Under the pieces are notes generated by a model. It was not told the DNA's origin, did not search any database, and saw nothing but the letters and a program-made list of their open reading frames with translations. DNA of 64,000 nt, taken from positions 6,433,632-6,497,631 of the forward strand of contig NC_020166.2 in NCBI RefSeq assembly GCF_000224145.3, read 5' to 3'. Position numbers and translations under genes: made by a program. Source of the DNA: Ciona intestinalis (taxonomy: Eukaryota > Chordata > Ascidiacea > Phlebobranchia > Cionidae). Below, piece after piece: positions 8,285 through 19,098 of this stretch (position 1 is its first letter; the number at the start of each line of letters is the position of its first letter).

Positions 8285-11200
8285 ATGAGGTCGCTTTGTT
8301 TTCTTTTCTGTATTTCAATGGTGGCCGCGACGCATCACGTAGATGATGATGTCATAGTCACCGAAGTGGTCAGCAATGAGATGCTTGACATGGACTTTGA
8401 GGAGATGGCTGCTATGGAAGATGACGTACTGGAGATGAATTTTGAGGGGACAGTTTCGCCTCTTGTATTGGGTAACATATAGCGCATATTTCTGTGCGGT
8501 TTTAGCGATCGGCTTTTTATCAACGGCGCCGCTTTCAGAGAAAGCCGATTGTCGTATGAGCGTTATCGCACATTCCGTTCTTTGTTGCTTTACATGACCT
8601 TCGTTGTTAGTCTTAGCGCAGTTTGAGCAAAGTGTATTTGGCGGTTGGGCGGTACCCTTGCTCGTGTGTTCAAAGGCAGAATAATGATGGATAGCTCTGT
8701 ACGATCTGAAATGAGGGTCGAATTAAACGCGTTTATCATTCGTCGCTTCGAAATTCCGACTATATTTGCTTTAACTTTCGCTGCTATTCTCTATCGTACA
8801 CTTGCAAGAATTTTGGTCTAATTTGATTCAGGAAATGCAGATAAGCATTGCGGAAGCGCTTGGCCGCAAATGGCGTATAAGGCAAATGACAGACTGTGAC
8901 GCTTTCTGTTGCTATTTCCGTTCGAGTCGAAGCTGCCTGATTGTATTATCTTAGACGGGTACGATACGACGACATGCCCAATTACCGTCAACTCTTCCTA
9001 AAGTCTTTTTTTTTCCGTTTGAAGTTATAATTTACCAGTTATAGTAAAATTTAAAACGGACATATATATCACCGACTTGTTGTTTAGCAAACACTAATAA
9101 TATCTTTCAGAAGTATATTAGAAAACTGTAGGCGTAGATTTATATGTTTATATTAAAGCTTCCATTTTGTTACAGATCCATCTTGCCTCTCTGGGAAGAC
9201 GGAACTTGTATTTTTGCTAGACACCTGTGACCAGGTGACCGAAAGCGACTTATCCTACCTCCGTGATTGGCTGAACGTTTTAGTGACCTCATATGACCTT
9301 GCAATACAAAGGTACCGTGTCTTCTGTAACACCATTTGTTCTATGTTTTAAAATCGTTTATTTTTAAAGTTTTCCTGCCAGAGGAGAAGAGGGCGACGAA
9401 GAGAAAACTCAGCTTGGTATTGTCCAGTACGGTGACGAACCCAGCGTACTGCTACACCTTGGACCTCATTCTTCGTTGTATTTTGTATCAGCAACAATTG
9501 ATGCAATTAAACCAACCAGTATGTTATAATCATAGCGACTTAACGCCGTGGAGTGTTATGGTTTGAAGCTAAAATTCCTATTGATACAGATGGAGCCGCG
9601 AACCTTGCCAGGGCATTGAGATTTGTGCAACACTCGATTTTTAACTCGACTTCTGCTGTGCGAGAAAATGCGCGGAAGATTGTGGTGGTAATTTCAAAAG
9701 CAAACCAGGCTGGTGATGTTGTTAATGCAGCAACACGACTGAAAGAATCGGGTAATATTTTAAACTTCCCTCTTTTGCATTCGACTGTTAATGTTAGAGG
9801 TAAAATGTCTTTGTGAAAAAAACCTTAATAACGAAACCATTCAGTATTGGGTCCCCAGAAAGTTACATACTTGCCAATTTTGGTGATTAACGTAATGCCA
9901 ATTACAGGGGTCGCGTTATTTATGGTAAGCGCTGCACTTGACGACTCTGGTGTGTTCCGTGAGTCGGTTACGTCACAGCCCAGCAAAAAGTTCGGATTTT
10001 CACTAAACGGTTACGAGCAGCTGGCTTCTATCCGAAATAAGATTAAGTGGAAGATTTGTAAACAAACCGACGGCAAGAGAAAGAAGTCGGGTGAGTTGCT
10101 CAGTGACGAAATGGCGCTTAACATACCACAGACGACAGCACTGCTTAAAAATAATTTGAAGTGTTTGATTGCGGACAAGGATCGCTTGAGAATATATGTG
10201 CAAACACGACAGAGACCGACATATGTTTACACGGGTCATAAAAGCGAGGCCCGGTCGCACTGGTCCGGCAATAACTTTGCGCCTTTCTGGTCGTTACCGA
10301 CAGCACTAAAAGGTGAAACAGCTCCAAACTGTCAGCTAATTTGATAAGTCGTTCTGTCGTCTTTTACCAGCCGCACTGTGGAATTTACATTCCTAACATA
10401 AAAGCTGATATGGCGACCGTAGAAACTATTGTGTTCCCTCACCGCACAGCGGAGGGGCGGTTTGGCACGCAGCTGAAGTCAGACGCGCCGTTAGTTCGCG
10501 GTTTTAACGTTATCTTTGCGCGTTCATTTGGATCCAAAAACTTTATTACCTCACCGTATATAGCCTAGTTACCTTCAATTTGCAACATTATGCTATTGAT
10601 CAACATTAGTACGCGTGGCAACTTTAATTTTCCCAAGACAGTCTCCTGCAGTCCCGGAGCTGCCGTTCTGTAGACAAAGCGATAAATTAAATTTGTTTGA
10701 GCGCATTCGGTAAATAATGTCCGCGATCGAATGGAGCGCAAATTTGGTTGTGCCAGTTCAAAGAATCCTTATAAAAGGGGTACGGATGCTCTTTGTAATA
10801 TCAAGGGTCAATACTTTGAGTCCGTAATTACATTAATCGAATCATCTGAGACGCGGTGGGTGGCCTTATTTTATCGTTTGATGTGGTCCGCCTATATGCA
10901 GCAATGCAGGTGTGGCCTGGTGCAATCTCATTAATCATGTTCAAATGTTGTGGTATTGACGTTCGTTCTCCCCTTTAATCATATGTCAACACCTTAGTTT
11001 AATCAACGAGTCATTTCATACTCAAGTTTTTATTGACTTGTGGTTTTAATTATTCTTTATACGCGGGGAGAGATAAGTAATAACGAACAATGTTTATGAC
11101 AGGCACTCGGTCAAAACCAAATGCGAAGTGCGAGTGCAAAGCTGGACCACCTGGCCAAAGAGTAAGTTTATACCATAATACTGATGCATATCGTTCGTTA

Positions 11201-13921
11201 CTCATCACTCTCGCTTTATCTTTAGGGATTACGGGGAGGCAAGGGCGACAGAGGTGAAAAGGGAAATATGGTACGTAGGCAGCTGCTCGTATAATTACCA
11301 CCGCATTCTAACGACCTTATGATATTAACACATTTGTCTTTTTAAGGGTAAAACAGGCGCACGCGGTAAGCAAGGAAACCCGGGCAAAAAGGGGCTTGTC
11401 GGTTTGCCCGGCCCGCCTGGACCAAGAGGACCACCAGGAAGAGGTGATATTGGCGGATTTGTGACGAGTGGCGTTCCAACGACCGAAGAGACCGCTGCAG
11501 TTGCGAAAAGGTTGCGGGCATCGGAAAGAGACGTGTTGAAAGAAATAAAACGGGTTTGTTGATGACGATATTATTCGCCTTTTATTGGATTACTAGTTTG
11601 ACATTAATGGGGTGTTGCATTTTACGAACCTCGCATATGCATCTTTACAGGGTTACAAAGGTGTACGCGGCGAACAAGGCATGCCCGGACATACTGGGCC
11701 CATCGGGCCTCAGGGATTGCAGGTAAGAAAACTTAGTTCAGAGCTTTTTCCATAATACTTACTTGTACACATTTCGTATATAGGGTATACCGGGCACACA
11801 AGGTCGACGAGGCTTTCCTGGACCAGAAGGACCTGTTGTACGTAAAACTTGCAATATTTAGCAATAATAGTGATAAATTTGGTTTAACGTAATTATTTTA
11901 TTAGGGACCTCAAGGGCCAGCTGGACCTGCTGGAAATATGGGGCTACGAGGGAAAATTGGCCCAATGGTAAGTAGAAGCATTCCTTACGCTTAGGCTTTA
12001 TATTAAGTTTGAATAATCGAAACTACATTCTATGTATGAATTGTAACTGGATTTAATAATCACGATTACGTTTTATTAGGGTCCTCCTGGCCCTAAAGGC
12101 GAATCTGGTGGGGGATCTGGGGTGTCGAGAGAAGATATTGCTGAGATTGCCGGCACCGTTTGCAAAGCGTTAATTACTGGTAAGTTTCGTTAAGTCAACT
12201 TTAACACAACAACGCTACGCGCGATTTACCGCTTTCAGCTTGCTTAAAGGAAATGAGCATAATATAGAAATAAACGGTTTAGCTTGGCGAAGACAATGCT
12301 TTTTAGTTTGTGTCTTTTACTAGTAGACATCGCGCTTACAGTTGTAGCCAAAACACGCCTCTAGTTTGAAGTGTTGATATACTGCCCGGTGTGTTTTGTT
12401 TTGAGTTTTGGATACATTTTGTTTGACAAAGTTTCCTGTTAAGCTCCACCTTTCATCTAAAACCGTTTAAGTCATCACCTCATACAATGCGTTCTCAGTG
12501 ACCTTAGCATATACTGAAGTCGGCTTCACTTCAAAGCTGTACTGTTACTGACTTGCTATGCTTCATTTGAAAGTCTTAACCGTAGGTTTGGAATAAAGGT
12601 GTGATTGTTACGAAATAGAGGGTTTTGTTTCGATGACAGAGCAACTGAAGTTCACGATCTCTGCCTGGAACATTTATTTACTCAGATGTGATGAATGTGG
12701 ATTTTGCGTGTTATAGGGCGTGGGCTTATGCGCGCTTGGTTGCCTGTACAACCAGCTGCGGTTGTTTGTCTGCCTTCCCCTATTTGTCATCATATTTCGT
12801 AAATGTTTTGATGCATCTTGTTCAATGCTATGTTTCACCACAGAGCATGAGCGAACGCAGCGGCATGGATCGTACGAACGATCAGGACGACTCTCCCAAT
12901 CTCAACTTCGATCACTGCGCGGACCACCGGGTCCTCCGGGATCGAGAGGATATCCTGGACCTCCTGGTAAGACCAAATATACTGGATAACTAATATTTTT
13001 TATATACAGCAGGGTGGGGTAAGATAGGACATGCTATTGAAAGAGCGTTGTTAATTGTTCAACTTAAAAAAGATCCGTGTAGTTGTTTAAAACAATATCA
13101 GGAAATATGGGTTTACGTGCTAACGGTTTCCCATCTTACCCCACAGTACCAAAGAGCCTTTAAAGTTAGACCTATTGTGTTCTTACAACATATTCCTTTA
13201 CGACATATTTAACAACTTTGTGTTTAGGTCCACAAGGTTACGAGGGGTCAGTTGGCCCTCGTGGTTACCTTGGATTAGCCGGACCAAAGGGATCTAGAGG
13301 CGAAAAAGGTAAAACTTGCTTTTGTACTATATAGCTGCTTCACGTAGTAAGAGGTCACGCCAGACGTGGAGTTTTGAAATGAAATTAATTGTTATTAGGA
13401 TTCATCGGCGACAAAGGTGAAAGAGGACCTTCCGGTATTGGAATTCAAGGTCCAGCTGGCATTCCTGGTGCACCAGGTACTTTATAATTATTGAAGTCTT
13501 TTGAAAGTTTGTTTAGTTTATTAGGGGTTGTATTACCTTTACCTGTCATGAATTTGAAATTGCCGTCTTTTGTAATTCGTATTCACGTTTGCTTTGCGGG
13601 GAGTTTACGTTTTATTGTAAAAAATTATAATAAGTAAGTTATATCGTGTAACTTTATATAGGTCCTCAAGGTAGAACTAAAATTGGGAAGCCAGGTCCAG
13701 CAGGAAGTCCTGGGCAGCGAGGACCAAGAGGAGCAAGAGGTTACAAAGGTGCACAAGGTGGCGCAGGAGCACCTGGAAAGTGTAGCAACAGACAGTGTTC
13801 TACTTTCTTGCGTCAGCGAAGATCCGCGGATATTAACAATGTTGTGGAAAATGTTCACGCTCGTGTTAACTTACGGAGTGAAGGGTCGGACGTCACGGAT
13901 TCATGGTGGCCGTGGCATTGA
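8285..13921 (+). CDS. Secreted FACIT-like collagen with one N-terminal von Willebrand A domain
   Basis: A 16-exon gene of about 648 residues. Exons: 8285-8471, 9176-9311, 9382-9518, 9590-9751, 9908-10090, 11103-11161, 11226-11270, 11347-11553, 11651-11722, 11784-11837, 11905-11967, 12080-12179, 12844-12966, 13228-13308, 13399-13476, 13662-13921; all junctions are in phase. An in-frame stop lies just upstream of the ATG. Residues 1-15 are a signal peptide (MRSLCFLFCISMVAA), followed by an acidic stretch. Exons 2-5 form a VWA domain (ELVFLLDTC, TQLGIVQYGDEPSVLL, ARKIVVVISK); the MIDAS is altered (D-T-C-D where D-x-S-x-S is usual). Exons 6-16 are Gly-X-Y helix broken by two non-collagenous linkers, in exons 8 and 12-13. 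The helix ends GKCSNRQC, the C-x4-C pair of FACIT collagens at the helix/NC1 junction. No TSP-N domain is present, unlike types XII, XIV, XXI and XXII. It probably coats fibrils or basement membrane. Confidence 0.87.
13003..13148. mobile_element. MITE copy (short form) in collagen intron 13
   Basis: Begins CAGGGTGGGGTAAGATAGGACA and ends with the inverted equivalent CCCATCTTACCCCAC. The core shows the family's GTTGTTAATTGTT and GTTTAAAACAATATCAG blocks. Shorter than other copies and internally deleted. Confidence 0.8.
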
Positions 13922-14273
13922 ATGACTGCATAAAATGTGACTTCTGTGTAATACTTTTCGAAAAGAACATGCGTTATACGCGAATCAGCTGTATGTTTTG
14001 ACTAAAATTACATTTTATAGCTCAAACTTATTCATTTGCATGTGAGGCCGGCATTGCTAACTTTCGTAGGCCAAATTGCTTTCCTTTTTCAATCAGTAGC
14101 ATTATTCTTCAGCATATTTCCTTTTTTAAACGTTTAGTTCCAATGCAGTGTCGTGTACATGCAACTACCCAGTGTTCCAGTGATCAATGAGTTTCAAATC
14201 ATGTGGTTGTACCAAATATACCGTGTTCTAGAAAATTTGCTTTTATAATCTAAAAAGTGTATTTCTTCCGAAA

Positions 14274-14279
14274 AATAAA
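14274..14279 (+). terminator. Candidate poly(A) signal of the collagen gene, within an otherwise empty spacer
   Basis: AATAAA about 350 bases after the collagen stop. The spacer 13922-14774 otherwise shows no exon; its right half should contain the promoter of the next gene. Confidence 0.45.
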
Positions 14280-14774
14280 TTAAGCGTCGAATCAAAAACA
14301 CAACTGATTCTACAAAACACAGTTAGGTTTAAGGACTATACAGCAGAGAAGGTTCCATTATCATGGCCTTACACCAGCTTATCGGGCGCGCCGAAGTAAT
14401 TAGCGCATGATCGGAATGTTTCCCTGTTTCAAAACAAGTTTAATTTATCGAATGGTTCCAGCGCAAGCGACCCGAGGCGGCAATTGTTGTTTCGCTCAAC
14501 AATTGTAAGTTGACACTCCGGGTTTTTATTTCTTCGGGGGCGAACTGGGCGGAGTAAAACGTACACCCGTGTACCAGTTGTCAACGAATTGTGAAAGGGT
14601 AAGTTCGATTTTTCTATGGTCTCACATGTCACCAATGTTTTGACTAACATCATAGGGTTTTAAAATAATATTTGAAAGAATGAATCGGCTTAGTGCCGTG
14701 CTGGTAGAACCGTTGAATGATATATGTCATTGTTGTTTTGACTGAGTAAGGTATTCAGATTCTATAAATGCAAC

Positions 14775-17700
14775 ATGGTAGGTTATGTTAAGTTTTAATA
14801 GTTCAGTTATGAAAATGTAAACATATAGTAGGTTGGGGGAAGAAGGAACACCTTTTCATTCTATTTTCTCGCCCAATTTGGTAGTAAACAAAGAAAATGC
14901 AAAGAATTATAAAAGCGTATCCTCACGACTCCCCTAGACCGTTGTTAATTGTTTAAAACACGATCAAGACTTTTAGATATTATGTGCTAAAGGTGTTCCA
15001 TCTTCTCCCACCCTGCTGTATATCAGTTGATACTTGTTATATAGTACTGTGGGGAAGATGGGACACCTTTGGCACATAATATCCAAATATCCTGATCTTG
15101 TTTTAAACAATAAACAACAGTCCATGGGGTTCGCGTATACGGTTTTATAATTCTTTGAATGTTCTTTGTTCATTTCCACATGTAACGAGAAAATCGAATA
15201 AATGTCCCATCTTCCCCTACCCTGCTATATGATATGAAAAAAGTGAAAAAAAGAAGGTTGATTTAATAATATTCACAGGCAAAGCAGAAGCGACACTCGT
15301 GGGCTCTTGGGATGGAATACTCCATGGAAATGGCGAAGCTCTCACGTATGTCGTACTATGGGACTGGGATTGGTAAAGGTACGTGCTAGTGTTATTATCT
15401 TATCCTGTTGAGATATGTAACTGTAGACTGCGTTGCTTAAAAACGGATGGGTACGTCCAACAATGATTTTGTAAATTCATTAGGATGAGTGTCGAAAACC
15501 TATTTGACGAACGAAACTGGTCATATAAGCTTTATTCAACTAAAAATTAGCGTCTCAGTAAAACAAACAAGGAAGACTAACACAACAAAAAGAATAAAAC
15601 GAGTAGGATGAATTATACGAGAAAATACAGGAAAGTTAGTTACGTGCTTTTAACCGTATAGGCGTCGCACAAAATTTGTTGCGGTTTATTGCAATAGTAT
15701 TGTGAATCGTTTTAAAAGGGTACTGGTATCCAAATGTAAATACTACATGCTGTTCGTATATCTGGTATGTATTGTAGGCCTGCAAGTTCCTGAGTGGGAT
15801 TATAAAAGCGTTGGAGATCACAAGACATCTGGAAGATTGTTTCTTCAGAAAAGTCCCAGAGATGTTTTCACGTAAGTTATCAAAGGATTAGGGTACAATT
15901 AATTACCTGTAGTGTATCATCGTGTTGCTAAGGGTGGAATTTACGCAAGGCTTGCTTCAACTTCATCTTCAGACCCATGTTAATTTGTTTTAACATCGCC
16001 AAAAGTGCAAACGTCGCATAGCATTGAGCGTTTAGTTGATATGTTGTATAGTTTATTACAAGCTGTATTATGTAGTGCTCTTATTTTGGCGTTCAAGGTG
16101 AAACTTGCTTATTTTTTTCGCTTTAAACTTGCAATGGTTTATCTGTTTGTTGTGTTCGTGGTGAAGTGGTAGGTTTTTCACTCTATATATCAACTCGTAT
16201 AGTATTTATATGGTATGGCTAGCAGTATGAAGAATATATAATAAAACTAGAATTTCAGAGTGGATTTAAAACGTGAGATGGTTGAAAACGACCGGAGGAT
16301 AAAAACTTCCATGCAAGCTCATCGGACTACTCTTCATTCAGATAAGAAGAATCTGGAACAGGTTGTTTGATTATATACATTTAGCACAGTGCGTTTACTT
16401 AGAGCTACTATTAGAAGTATTTTAAAATTTCGCAGCATGATTGATTCATTTTAATGCACATTTTTTTAGGTAATTGAATTACTCAAAAGTAAAGAAAGCA
16501 TATAGTAGAATGGGGAAAGATGGGACATCTTTTAATTCTGTTTTATCATCCAATTTGGTAGTAAACAAAAAACATTCAAATAATTATGAAACCTTATCCT
16601 CGCGACCCTCATAGACCGTTGTTAATTGTTTCAAACAAAATCACCATCTTTCCCCACAGTACTATATATAATATGTATTCGGGTAATAAAGTCCGTACTA
16701 ATAAATATTGACAAAGGAAAAAATAAGTTTTTGCATAAAATCTGTTTCATAAAAATAATAAACGTCAATTCACCAGGTGATGAGAAACAACACGAAACCT
16801 TACGTTTGTTATAGAGGCAACATTCTCTCCAGATATGGGGAAGTTTTTAATAACTTGCCTGCGTCGCTCTCGAAAAATCACGTAAGTAGAAAATGAAACC
16901 TTAAAACTTAAGGTACACGATTCAGTTTGAATGAAAGATCTTAGTAGATATATTGTACTGTGCGGTAAGATGAGACACATTTAGCCCATTATATCTAAAT
17001 ATCCTTGATCGTGTTTTAAACAATTAACAGCGGTCTATGGGAGATGTGAGGTTACGGTTTTATAATTCTTTAAATGCTGTTTGTTTACTACCAAATGGAC
17101 TAAGAAAATAGTTTAAAGGTGCCTCATCTTCCCCACCTTACTATATGTAAAAAAAATGAATTGAAGTAAACATTCGATTTTTTACTACCTTAAATTATTC
17201 TGACACGAACATCTGGGTGTGCAGACCATTACCCAGATAATGCAGTATACGACGTCATTTTTTGTTTTTGCTATACAGTTAGCGGAATCAGAAGAAATGG
17301 AGAGAGCAGATCCGCATGGTGGCGCTCCAATGACAGTAGTTGATGCAGAGACTGTTTTATCCGAACAATACGTTGTTTGTCATCGTTGCAAGAAAACTTA
17401 CAAGGAAAGTAAGAATACAGCAGAAGCTTGCAGGTAAATTGATACTGTTGGGTATAAACCTGGTTGTATTGTAAGTTGACAATTCGTTTAGGCCTATAAG
17501 ATATACGAATTAATTACTTCTAGCACTATGTATACATAATACAAACTTACTACAAAGTCATCATCACCATAAAAATCGGTGGAGTATTTATATATTAGGC
17601 AATTTTGCCGGCGCTGTGGCAATGTGGTTAGCGCGCCTGCAGACTGTAACCTAGAGATATTGGGGCCACAGCCATGGCCGTAACCTAGAGATAAAGGGTT

Positions 17701-18077
17701 CAAGGCTCGTCGCTGCCACCATTGTGGGCGTGTATGTTCTTGGGGAAGACGCTTAACAGCAATTGCTCCGACCCAGTGGTCTCTAACGGGGCTGTCTAAA
17801 TTATCAGCCGTATACGTAAAACAGGAAAAAAATCCTAAAAATACTAACCCACAAAGTAAGGTTTACGTTTATACATTATTCAATTGAATATATTACGCTT
17901 CACGTACATTGTTTAAGATTCCATCTTGGCCCAATTATTGGAGTGTTTGGAGGAATGTGCCAAAGCTGTGGAAGACTGGATTACACGAAAGGATGCGTCT
18001 CTGGGTATCACACCAGAAAACCAAGAAGACAGGAAAGTAGCCAAAAGAATAACATTAAAAAGACACGACCGACATAA
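14775..18077 (+). CDS. Small Cys/His-rich probable zinc-binding protein, unrecognised
   Basis: Exons 15279-15372, 15778-15871, 16259-16361, 17279-17433 and 17918-18077 join in phase and end at TAA. The first of these is open upstream of its internal ATG (15312). An ATG at 14775-14777 followed directly by GTAGGT would supply a phase-matched start, giving MAKQKRHSWALGMEYS and about 202 residues. If instead the acceptor at 15278 receives a spliced leader, the start is 15312 (190 residues). The N-terminal half has YYGTGIGLQVPEWDYKS and a basic/acidic helix. The C-terminal half has CHRC, then C-R-F-H, CQSC and G-C-x4-H, a spacing suggestive of two interleaved zinc sites, then a very basic tail. 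The pattern recalls zinc-finger tails of some cytoskeletal or ciliary proteins, but I cannot name a family. MITE copies occupy intron 1 and the intron between 16361 and 17279; a SINE sits in the last intron. Confidence 0.68.
14824..15022. mobile_element. MITE copy, forward orientation
   Basis: Left end AGTAGGTTGGGGGAAGAAGG, right end GGTGTTCCATCTTCTCCCAC; the ends are inverted repeats of each other. The core has TTTGGTAGTAAACAAAGAAA and GTTGTTAATTGTTTAAAACA, shared with the other copies. About 200 bp. Confidence 0.88.
15041..15230. mobile_element. MITE copy, reverse orientation, 18 bp from the previous one
   Basis: Begins AGTACTGTGGGGAAGATGGG and ends GTCCCATCTTCCCCTACCCT. The core is the reverse complement of the neighbouring copy, so the two lie tail to tail in intron 1 of the zinc-protein gene. 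Confidence 0.88.
16501..16668. mobile_element. MITE copy, forward, shortened at right
   Basis: Begins AGTAGAATGGGGAAAGATGG and ends CACCATCTTTCCCCACAGTA. The core shows TTTGGTAGTAAACAAAAAAC and the GTTGTTAATTGTTT block. Confidence 0.85.
16951..17146. mobile_element. MITE copy, reverse orientation
   Basis: Begins TGTACTGTGCGGTAAGATGA and ends GCCTCATCTTCCCCACCTTA. The core is in the reverse sense (AACAATTAACAGCGGTCTAT). It lies in the same intron as the previous copy and in the opposite orientation. Confidence 0.85.
17605..17845 (+). mobile_element. tRNA-derived SINE with an internal duplication
   Basis: A tRNA-like head carries an A-box-like TGGCAATGTGGTTAGCGCG and a B-box GGTTCAAGGC. A tail follows (GTGTATGTTCTTGGGGAAGA, then CCGACCCAGTGGTCTCTAAC) that is shared with the copy at 26 kb. 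Between the boxes GTAACCTAGAGATA occurs twice, 38 bases apart, so the head is longer than a tRNA. It lies in the last intron of the zinc-protein gene. Confidence 0.8.
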
Positions 18078-19098
18078 ATAATGTATATTTTGCAATACAT
18101 TCCCTTTTGGGGCAAAATTGTTGATTTGTTTTAACATAAAGCGTATGTTATAAACTTCATATACGCCTGCACTGTTGATGAAAAAATATGCCCCTTTTCT
18201 TTCTTAGATTTGTTTATTATAAAATATTATAAAAGTGTCCCGTCTTTCCCCACTCTTCTATATAAAACTATTGTTTTGAAAAGGTGCTATTATAGCCCCC
18301 ACTGAATAAACAGGATAGCTGGTTGGGTTATATGGCTCCGTGTTGGTCCGACTTCGTATACAGGCTTCAGCGGGGTGCTATGTAGTACTAATTGCTTATA
18401 TATCCAGAGACCAAACAATTCAGAATGTCTCGCTATGTTTTAATCCTTTTTCTGGTATAGAAGTACACGATACAGGATCGGGCAAAAGCTTACTTGAAAA
18501 GGGCTCGTAAGAGCCCGCCATGAGCCTAGACTGACCTCGAGGTCTCAGTGCCGATAGTGGCGTTAGCTAGTTCTCGTTTCTTGTTATTGTGTTAGGGACA
18601 AGGCGAATTATATACCGAACAGAATTACGTGACAGCAGTGTATTGTTTTAAAAAGGTGATATGAAATGCAAACGCAACCACGAAGCTTTGAAATTATCAC
18701 AGGAACGCCGTGTGGCAACCGCCGTGGTAAATTAAGAGTAGATGAAATATTTCTTAAATATTAATGCAGAAAGACAGATAAAAAAACATCGATACTTTTG
18801 CTGCATTATTATTATTTGTGTATTTCTACTGCAAGTAGATGATCAACTGTAGATATACAATCTACAATATTGTATGAATTAATTGCTAGATCGCCTTTTA
18901 AATCAATAAACTACCATAGTTGATGAGAATATTCTCATGAACTATAAAACTACCAAGGAACAATTTTACACAGGGGAGTAATAATGTTTGAGTTTCTCTT
19001 ACATGGGGAAATCCCATGCAATGTTCCCAAATGTCCATGTGAAAACTTTGTAGCTCGTGCCTTTCGTGTTTAGTTTTTATGACTAAAGTGGAAGTACA
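18078..19098. other. Spacer between the zinc-protein gene and UTP23
   Basis: No exon recognised. It contains a MITE end at 18232-18263 (GTGTCCCGTCTTTCCCCACT) and a locally GC-richer part at 18320-18600 with a perfect hairpin at 18501-18516 (GGGCTC-GTAA-GAGCCC). The last few hundred bases should include the UTP23 promoter. Confidence 0.5.
18232..18263. mobile_element. MITE terminal fragment
   Basis: Only one terminal inverted repeat of the family remains (AAGTGTCCCGTCTTTCCCCA then CTCTTCTATAT). Confidence 0.65.

Noticed and set aside
17605-17720. A functional tRNA gene
   Set aside because: A and B boxes are present but the head is enlarged by a duplication, no cloverleaf closes, and a second copy with the same tail shows it is a SINE.
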